Below, piece after piece: positions 6,771 to 11,349 of a DNA stretch of 11,349 nucleotides. The stretch covers positions 1 through 11,349 of the forward strand of contig JBDKTK010000241.1 in assembly GCA_039680225.1 (NCBI GenBank), given 5' to 3'. The stretch is from JBDKTK01 sp039680225 (GTDB lineage Bacteria; Desulfobacterota; Syntrophia; Syntrophales; UBA4778). Both the position numbers and the translations under genes were made by a program. Under the pieces are notes generated by a model that did no database searches, had not been told where the DNA came from, and saw only the letters and a list, made by a program, of their open reading frames with translations. Position 1 is the stretch's first letter. Each line of letters opens with the position of its first letter.

Positions 6771-6782
6771 CAGAGGCCTCTG
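6771..6782. repeat. 12-base perfect palindrome with T/A-rich flanks
   Basis: CAGAGGCCTCTG is perfectly palindromic and is flanked by TTTT on the left and, after two bases, AAAA on the right. It could be an operator or a small hairpin between the divergent minus- and plus-strand transcription units. Confidence 0.3.
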
Positions 6783-7084
6783 AGAAAAACAGAAGAACTT
6801 CACCTTACGCTACATCGGGAAAAATAGAAATCAAGAATCGCTGCAATATTATCACATTAATCTTCTGCTTCAAATCCTTTCCCGCCCTGGATGGCGTATA
6901 TGTCATACGGACAGGTGACTGGTTTGGGTCCTCGGGCAGGCACCCTCCGAAGAGGTCTTCAAAGCGACAACTACGCTTGACGGACGTTTTCAGAGGTGAA
7001 CCCCATCTTGAATCGTTCTGTGCGTGTGACCCCATCTTTGCGGACCTGACAGATGATGTGCTTCATGGAGGGCGTATTTTTCTG

Positions 7085-7113
7085 TTGACATACCAGGCTG
7101 ATATATTTAGACA
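7085..7113 (+). promoter_or_regulatory. Putative promoter of the peptide / radical SAM locus
   Basis: A perfect TTGACA (7085-7090) is followed after 17 bases by TAGACA (7108-7113), a weak -10. An AT-rich TATATTT lies between them. It would place the start near 7120, about 35 bases before the peptide ATG. The -10 is poor, so strength or need for an activator is open. Confidence 0.45.
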
Positions 7114-7154
7114 TTTAGAGGGTTCAACGAAACCGGGAAAGGAGGAATACTTTC

Positions 7155-7310
7155 ATGGCCATCAAAATCGTCAAACAGGACAAAAAGCAAACCGAGAGGG
7201 CATTCTCAAAAACAAAAAAGGGGCAGGCTTCGAAAGGGTTGTCCAGCCGCTGCATGTGTCAATGTCCCGGCAATGACTCCAAGGCCAAGCAAGTTGCCAT
7301 GGTCAAGTAA
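7155..7310 (+). CDS. Candidate RiPP precursor, 51-residue Lys-rich C-x-C-x-C peptide
   Basis: This short gene begins with ATG after a strong ribosome binding site (AAAGGAGG ending at 7144, 10 bases before the start). It encodes 51 residues: MAIKIVKQDKKQTERAF, a Lys/Ser/Gly stretch, then RCMCQCPGNDSK and a Val/Met/Lys end, with a TAA stop. It has eleven lysines and three cysteines (33, 35, 37) in a C-x-C-x-C cluster followed by PG. There is no signal peptide or membrane segment. It lies 92 bases upstream of a radical SAM/SPASM gene on the same strand, with no terminator between and a promoter upstream. That is the usual layout for a precursor peptide and its maturase. The N-terminal MAIKIVKQD part would be the leader and the Cys cluster the modified core, perhaps through thioether bonds. 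The modification is inferred. A small metal-binding protein is the alternative. Confidence 0.68.
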   Translation: MAIKIVKQDKKQTERAFSKTKKGQASKGLSSRCMCQCPGNDSKAKQVAMVK

Positions 7311-7402
7311 AACCGGGGATTCGGAGTGGATGGGGACAGCTCAGAGAGATGGAAGAACGGGGGGACAGGGCTTCCAGCCTCTACGCCTCTGGATGAGGAA
7401 TC

Positions 7403-8878
7403 ATGACGAAAGGCCCTTTCATCCACAGGTTCCGCACGGATAACGGGCGTTACATCTATGACGTCAACAGCAACCATGTCCTGGGAGTCGATCCCGTCGT
7501 CTACGAGGTCGTCAAGCGCTGGGGCACGACAACCGACGACAAAATCAGCGAAGCGCTTTGTCACAAATTCTCGCAGGAGGAAATCCGGCGCGCCATAGCG
7601 GAGATTGTGTCGTTTTCGGAAACAGGTTTCTTTCAAGACTTTCGTCCCACCGCCCTTCGCTACCACAAGCCCTTCGCAGCGATAAGAAGAGATCTCAACA
7701 CGCGGCTTGAACAAGTCGTTCTCAGCATCACGGAAGCCTGCAACCTCCGCTGCGGCTACTGTGTCTACTCCGGCCGATACCTCCACAAGCGTTCGCACTC
7801 TTCCCGAAACATGCCCTGGAGCATCGCCCGAAAGGCGGTCGATTATCTCCTTTCGCACAGTCAGGACAGAAAAAAGATCGCAGTGGGCTTTTATGGCGGC
7901 GAACCGTTGCTGCGGTTCGGCCTCATCCGAAAGACTGTTCAATACCTTAAAAGAACCGCCGGAGAGAAACGCGTCCGCTTCAACCTCACCACAACCGGCA
8001 CCCTGATCACCGACGCCATCATCGATTTTCTGGCTGAAAACGACATGGACGTTCTCATCAGTCTCGACGGCCCGAAGGACGTCAACGACAGGTACCGTCG
8101 TTTTCGCAACGGACAGGGCAGTTACGATCGAATCACAAAAAACCTGGAAAAAATCCTGACGCGGAACGAGGACTATTATCGCCGCCGCATCTCGTTCAAC
8201 ATGATCATGGCCCCGCCTTACAGGCCGCTGAAAATCGAATCCTTCATCCGGAACCATGCGCATCTATTTCAAAATGCCAGGATCACGACAGGCGGCGTCG
8301 ACGCACAGGGAACGACATTCTTTGACCCATTTTCCCCCGGGGATCGCTCCGACAGAGAATTCAGGATTCTTGAAAAAAGAATGCTGGCGGATGTCGCGCG
8401 CGGTTGCAAAACGAATACCCGCCTCCTGGGCATCACGATGAAGGATAGCATCCTGCTGAAAATCTACAAAAGGGACATCGGCAGACAAATGACTCATTAC
8501 GAATATCCCAACGGGGTTTGCACTCCCGGCCTGAGGCGGTTTTTCGTCTCCGTGGACGGGACGTTCCACATGTGCGAAAAAATTTCCGAAACCATGGCCA
8601 TTGGAGACATCGAAACCGGGTTGGATCCTGATCGGATCATCTCGCTGATGAAAACCTACGCGGAAAAGAGCACGCCGGATTGCTGCAAATGCTGGGCGTT
8701 GAGACTGTGCACCCTGTGCTACATCCACGCGTACTGCGCGGATTTCGATCTGGAAACCAAACGCATGAATTGCGAGAGCGCCAAAAAGATCATTCACCGC
8801 GGGCTGCAACTTTACTGCAGGATTCTCGAAAAAAATCCGGATGCCCTGGCCCCCATGAAGCATATCGCCCTCTCCTGA
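7403..8878 (+). CDS. Radical SAM/SPASM peptide maturase
   Basis: This 491-residue cytoplasmic iron-sulfur enzyme starts with GAGGA just before the ATG. Residues 1-80 form an N-terminal region seen in SPASM peptide maturases (FIHRFRTDNGRYIYDVNSNH), which may bind a leader peptide. The radical SAM core carries the [4Fe-4S] motif CNLRCGYC (C113, C117, C120), the SAM-contact strand FYGGEPLL (163-170) and LISLDGPKDVNDRYRR (218-233). The C-terminal SPASM part has CX12GX4C (C373, G386, C391), then C427, C430, C436, C439, C445 and C457, enough for two auxiliary clusters. Relatives install thioether, C-C or other crosslinks in small peptides or mature quinohemoprotein subunits. The 51-residue Cys peptide directly upstream is the likely substrate. 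No transporter or protease follows, because a terminator closes the unit about 70 bases on. Family is certain, while the exact subfamily and product are not. Confidence 0.92.
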   Translation: MTKGPFIHRFRTDNGRYIYDVNSNHVLGVDPVVYEVVKRWGTTTDDKISEALCHKFSQEEIRRAIAEIVSFSETGFFQDFRPTALRYHKPFAAIRRDLNTRLEQVVLSITEACNLRCGYCVYSGRYLHKRSHSSRNMPWSIARKAVDYLLSHSQDRKKIAVGFYGGEPLLRFGLIRKTVQYLKRTAGEKRVRFNLTTTGTLITDAIIDFLAENDMDVLISLDGPKDVNDRYRRFRNGQGSYDRITKNLEKILTRNEDYYRRRISFNMIMAPPYRPLKIESFIRNHAHLFQNARITTGGVDAQGTTFFDPFSPGDRSDREFRILEKRMLADVARGCKTNTRLLGITMKDSILLKIYKRDIGRQMTHYEYPNGVCTPGLRRFFVSVDGTFHMCEKISETMAIGDIETGLDPDRIISLMKTYAEKSTPDCCKCWALRLCTLCYIHAYCADFDLETKRMNCESAKKIIHRGLQLYCRILEKNPDALAPMKHIALS

Positions 8879-9170
8879 ATCGTGTGATCAGAGGCGTCAG
8901 GCCTGTAAATGGGCATTTGGCCCGCTTTTCGAGGGCACGCCGGCAAACGGAAGGGGCTGCGGGATGTTCATTGCCCGCAGCCCCTTTTCCTTTTTGACCG
9001 CAGGCGGCCTGGCGTCGTTTCACTTGCGAAACGGGCCGTCGCGGACAGGGCAGATAATCCTGTGCAAACGGATAGCGATGGGGTAATGAACGGTCTGGCG
9101 GGAGGGCCTGTGCCCGGACGAAAAGGGCAGTCGATGATCGAGGGCTTTACGCACCGGAAAGGAGGCGTCT
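8879..9170. other. Intergenic stretch between the radical SAM and MFS genes
   Basis: It holds the terminator at 8951-8995 and otherwise no gene I can support. The string GAGGGCACGCCGGCAAACGG just before the terminator resembles GAGGGCGCGCCATGAAACA before the 1092 terminator. It contains the ribosome binding site GGAGG (9161-9165) of the MFS gene. A promoter for that gene is not obvious. Confidence 0.45.
8951..8995 (+). terminator. Rho-independent terminator of the radical SAM unit
   Basis: A perfect 13-base-pair stem (8951-8963 with 8974-8986) has a 10-base loop ATGTTCATTG and is followed by T-rich sequence to 8995. It closes the peptide/radical SAM unit. It is a close relative of the terminator at 1092-1133: same stem plan, loops ending in TTCATTG, and similar bases just upstream. 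Confidence 0.85.
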
Positions 9171-9239
9171 GTCACGGAGAGCAAACCTGCAGGCAATGAG
9201 CGCCGCGCATCCGATCTGCCGCTGCTGGGGCTGCTGTCG

Positions 9240-10436
9240 ATGCTGTACTTCGCGCAGGGCCTGCCGTCCGGCCTGCTTGGCAAGGCGCTGCCGCCCCTGC
9301 TCCGCGATCAGGGCGTGTCGCTGTCCGCCATCGGGTTCACGGCGCTGCTTGCCCTTCCCTGGACCCTGAAGTTTTTGTGGGCACCGTTCCTGGACCGTTT
9401 CTGGACGCGCCGGCGGTGGCTGCTGACGCTCAACCTGGCGACCTGCGGGCTGATGCTGCTGGTCGCCTCGCGTGATTTCGGCGACTGGGTGTCGCAGTCG
9501 TTCGCGCTGCTGCTGGCTCTTCTCTTCCTGATGAACCTTGTTGCCGCGACCCAGGACATTGCAACGGACGGTCTTGCCGTAAGCCGCCTGGAACCGCGCC
9601 TGCGCGGCCTGGGCAACAGCGTGCAGGTCATCGGCTACAAGATCGGCATGATCGTCGGGGGCGGCCTGTTACTGTGGCTGGTCGCGCGCTTCGGCTGGCA
9701 TCTGTCTTACTCGGCGCTGGCGCTGCTGATCGTGCCGGTCCTGCTGCCCGTCTGGTTCATGCGCGAAACACCTGCGGCACAGCGCGGCGCCGTAAAAAGC
9801 GAGGAGTGGCAAGGCTGGCACGGCTACGTGCGGTTGTTTGCCGATTTTCTGTCGAGGCCGCACATGGGGTGGTGGATGGTCACGGTCGCGACGTTCAAGG
9901 CAGGCGACGCGCTGGCCTCGCGCATGATCGGGCCGCTGCTTTCGGATCGGGGAATGTCGCTCGCGGACATCGGGCTGCTGACCGGCGTGGTCGGCGCAAC
10001 CGTGGGGCTGGCCGGCGCCCTGCTTGGCGGCCTGTTCCTGCTGCGGCTGGGACACCGCAAGGCGCTGCTGCTGTTCGGGGGGCTGCAGGCGGCGGGCTTT
10101 GTCGGGTACTGGCTCGTTGCCGGCGGTGCCTGTGACCCGTGGGTGCTGGTTGCGGTGGTCTGCACGGAGCAATTCGCCGACGGTCTCTCGACGGTGGCCC
10201 TGTTCACATCGATGATGGACGTCTGCCGCAAGCATTCCCCGGGCACCGACTACACCCTCCAGGCGGCATTGCAGGTGACGGTCTCCGGTTCTGCAGCGCT
10301 GGCCAGCGGCGTTTTCACCCAAACCTTCGGATACCAGGCCGTGTTTGCCGCCGGCGGAGCACTCACCCTTTGCGCGCTTGTTCCTGTAATGATGTTTTTC
10401 CGCGGACATTCACCCGCGACCGGCAACCGTCGCTGA
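9240..10436 (+). CDS. MFS transporter, AmpG/RhtX-like
   Basis: The frame from the first ATG gives 398 residues of a 12-helix major facilitator in the inner membrane. It shows MLYFAQGLPSGLLGKALPPL, LPWTLKFLWAPFLDRFWTRRRWL and ATQDIATDGLAVSRL, all patterns of the AmpG / RhtX-FptX branch (muropeptide or siderophore uptake). The substrate cannot be decided from this. The ATG at 9240 falls inside the first membrane helix. The true protein should begin about 23 residues earlier, because the frame is open back to 9138 and GGAGG sits at 9161-9165. The codon 5 bases behind that site is GTC (9171), not GTG, so either a non-standard start is used or one base has changed. No ATG, GTG or TTG lies between. 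The gene ends 64 bases before a terminator and appears to be a single-gene unit. Confidence 0.82.
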   Translation: MLYFAQGLPSGLLGKALPPLLRDQGVSLSAIGFTALLALPWTLKFLWAPFLDRFWTRRRWLLTLNLATCGLMLLVASRDFGDWVSQSFALLLALLFLMNLVAATQDIATDGLAVSRLEPRLRGLGNSVQVIGYKIGMIVGGGLLLWLVARFGWHLSYSALALLIVPVLLPVWFMRETPAAQRGAVKSEEWQGWHGYVRLFADFLSRPHMGWWMVTVATFKAGDALASRMIGPLLSDRGMSLADIGLLTGVVGATVGLAGALLGGLFLLRLGHRKALLLFGGLQAAGFVGYWLVAGGACDPWVLVAVVCTEQFADGLSTVALFTSMMDVCRKHSPGTDYTLQAALQVTVSGSAALASGVFTQTFGYQAVFAAGGALTLCALVPVMMFFRGHSPATGNRR

Positions 10437-10500
10437 GGGGGAAAGGCAGGCCGTTCCATTTCGGTTCGGACTTACAAGGAAACATTCGTAAATTCAACGC

Positions 10501-10529
10501 GTTACAGGCTTTTCGCTGTAACCTTTTTT
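10501..10529 (+). terminator. Rho-independent terminator of the MFS gene
   Basis: GTTACAG (10501-10507) pairs with CTGTAAC (10516-10522) around an 8-base loop, followed by C and six T residues. It lies 64 bases after the MFS stop. Confidence 0.75.
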
Positions 10530-10601
10530 ATTCGCATCCGATTTCGATCAGCCACTCGGATCGGTTGTCGGCCCGATGCTCTTTCCTGCATGAAAACCCC
10601 C

Positions 10602-10630
10602 TTGACATACAAGGATGCATTTACTATCGT
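10602..10630 (+). promoter_or_regulatory. Putative promoter of the LivK-like gene
   Basis: A perfect TTGACA (10602-10607) is followed after 17 bases by TATCGT (10625-10630). A TACTAT 14 bases after the -35 overlaps it. The -35 is convincing and the -10 is weak. Confidence 0.45.
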
Positions 10631-10751
10631 CCCTCTTCAAGTCTTGTTCTCCTTCAGAACGCATTTACTGCCTGTGAAAGCCGATGCCGCGTGTGCCTTG
10701 GTCCTGCCCGTGCAGCACAGGTGCAAATCAACCCGAGAGAGGAGGTCCCTG

Positions 10752-11349
10752 ATGGTTCACTTCAAGTCCCGCATGACAATCTGGCTCCTTGTTGCAGTGG
10801 CGGTCACCCTGGTGCTGGGCGTCGCCCCCGCGCCGACCCTGGCACAGGAAAAGGTCATCAAGATCGGCACCATCTTCCCCCTGACCGGCCCCGTCGCGCT
10901 GGCCGGCCAGCGCTGCAAGGCCGCGGTGGAGACGGCCGTCGAGATCCTCAACAACAAGCACCCCAACATCAAGGTGCCGCTGGCTAACAACAAAGGCTGG
11001 CTTGCGGGGTACAAGTTCGTGCTCGTGCACACCGACAGCCAGCGCAAGCCCGACGTCGGCAAGGCCGAAGCCGAGCGCCTGATCAACCACGAAGGCGTTT
11101 GGGCCCACATTGGCGCCTACAACAGCTCGGTGAGCATGCCGGCGAGCATGGTGGCAGAGCGGGCCAAGAAGATCTTCATGTGCGGCGCCTCCAGCTCCGC
11201 GGCCCTGACCCAGCGCCCCGGCATGAAATATTTCTTCCGAACGGCTTCCACCGACGAGGTCGAGTCCCACGAGTTCGTCGAGGTCCTGAAGTGGCTCAAC
11301 AAGACCCAGAAGAACGCCAACGTGAAGACGCTCGGCCTCATCTATGAGA
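10752..11349 (+). CDS. LivK-like periplasmic substrate-binding protein (partial, runs off the edge)
   Basis: The first 199 residues of an ABC-type branched-chain amino acid binding protein are present, and the frame is open to the window end. ATG at 10752 follows GGAGG by 6 bases. A signal peptide spans residues 1-31 (SRMTIWLLVAVAVTLVLG, cleavage near APTLA-QE). The mature part begins VIKIGTIFPLTGPVALAGQR, the classic first strand and ligand loop of the LivJ/LivK fold. AETAVEILN-type helix, VLVHTDSQRKPDVGKAEAERLI and HIGAYNSSVSMPASMVAERAKK follow in the usual order. Such proteins capture Leu/Ile/Val, amides, urea or aromatic acids for LivHMGF-type importers. The ligand is not readable, since the second lobe is outside the window. 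The permease and ATPase genes would be expected downstream. Confidence 0.93.
   Translation, partial: MVHFKSRMTIWLLVAVAVTLVLGVAPAPTLAQEKVIKIGTIFPLTGPVALAGQRCKAAVETAVEILNNKHPNIKVPLANNKGWLAGYKFVLVHTDSQRKPDVGKAEAERLINHEGVWAHIGAYNSSVSMPASMVAERAKKIFMCGASSSAALTQRPGMKYFFRTASTDEVESHEFVEVLKWLNKTQKNANVKTLGLIYE

Larger units (their letters stand above)
6677..7084. other. Intergenic stretch with decayed repeat DNA
   Basis: Between the minus-strand secreted-protein gene and the peptide locus I support no gene. An open plus-strand frame runs across it, but its codon use and lack of a start site argue against coding. Positions 6905-6922 repeat the 18-base motif of 113-130 with two mismatches. ACCCCATCTT occurs at 7000-7009 and ACCCCATCTTT at 7029-7038, within similar surroundings. 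This patchwork looks like the worn end of a mobile element, but no transposase or clean terminal repeat is visible. Confidence 0.35.
10437..10751. other. 315-base intergenic stretch
   Basis: No gene is supported. It carries the MFS terminator (10501-10529), a likely promoter (10602-10630) and the LivK ribosome binding site (GGAGG, 10741-10745). The leader between promoter and ATG is about 115 bases. I see no known riboswitch in it. Confidence 0.5.

Noticed and set aside
6692..7276. 194-codon plus-strand frame upstream of the peptide gene
   Set aside because: It starts inside the neighbour's regulatory region, has no ribosome binding site, and overlaps the better supported 51-codon gene in another frame.
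7259..8263. 334-codon minus-strand frame opposite the radical SAM gene
   Set aside because: It has no motif or ribosome binding site. The plus strand has an unambiguous radical SAM/SPASM protein.
9669..10409. 246-codon minus-strand frame opposite the MFS gene
   Set aside because: The composition is antisense of a membrane protein (Gln/His/Arg-rich), with no support.
1..11349. CRISPR array or rRNA gene
   Set aside because: There are no regularly spaced direct repeats, and no rRNA-like conserved blocks were seen on either strand.

Overview
The window reads as chromosomal DNA of a Gram-negative, probably anaerobic bacterium, most likely a Desulfobacterota/Syntrophales-type deltaproteobacterium. 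This is inferred from gene content (lipoprotein and Sec signal peptides, a LivK-type binding protein, an Old Yellow Enzyme, a radical SAM/SPASM enzyme) and from dispersed short repeats. It is not proven. Base composition is mosaic: the FHA-reductase, the MFS gene and the LivK gene are clearly GC-rich, while 1-1850 and 6680-7300 are more AT-rich and look accessory.

Layout. Positions 1-1133 hold a Cys-rich secreted PAN/Apple-like protein (500-955) with its own promoter. After it come a stand-alone 3' end of a tRNA (about 1049-1085, tRNA-Arg-like) and a strong terminator. Positions 1170-1821 hold an MNT/HEPN (MntA-HepT) toxin-antitoxin module whose HepT frame carries an in-frame TGA. Positions 2025-4710 hold a probable two-gene redox operon behind a clear sigma-70 promoter: an FHA - flavin reductase - [2Fe-2S] fusion, followed by a YqjM-like Old Yellow Enzyme. 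Positions 4779-6676 on the minus strand hold a DUF1428 protein, a coiled-coil DUF2959-type lipoprotein and a small secreted Lys/His-tailed protein. Positions 6880-7080 look like worn repeat or mobile-element DNA.

Positions 7085-8878 are the most interesting part. A promoter is followed by a 51-residue Lys-rich peptide with a C-x-C-x-C core that was not in the supplied gene calls, and then by a 491-residue radical SAM/SPASM enzyme. Together they look like a compact RiPP (radical SAM-modified peptide) locus with a precursor and one maturase. The locus ends in a terminator that is a near copy of the one behind the tRNA fragment 7.8 kb upstream, with compensatory stem changes.

Positions 9171-10436 encode an AmpG/RhtX-like MFS transporter that lacks a normal start codon at the place its ribosome binding site predicts. 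It is followed by a terminator. The window closes inside a LivK-like periplasmic branched-chain amino acid (or related ligand) binding protein (10752 to the edge).
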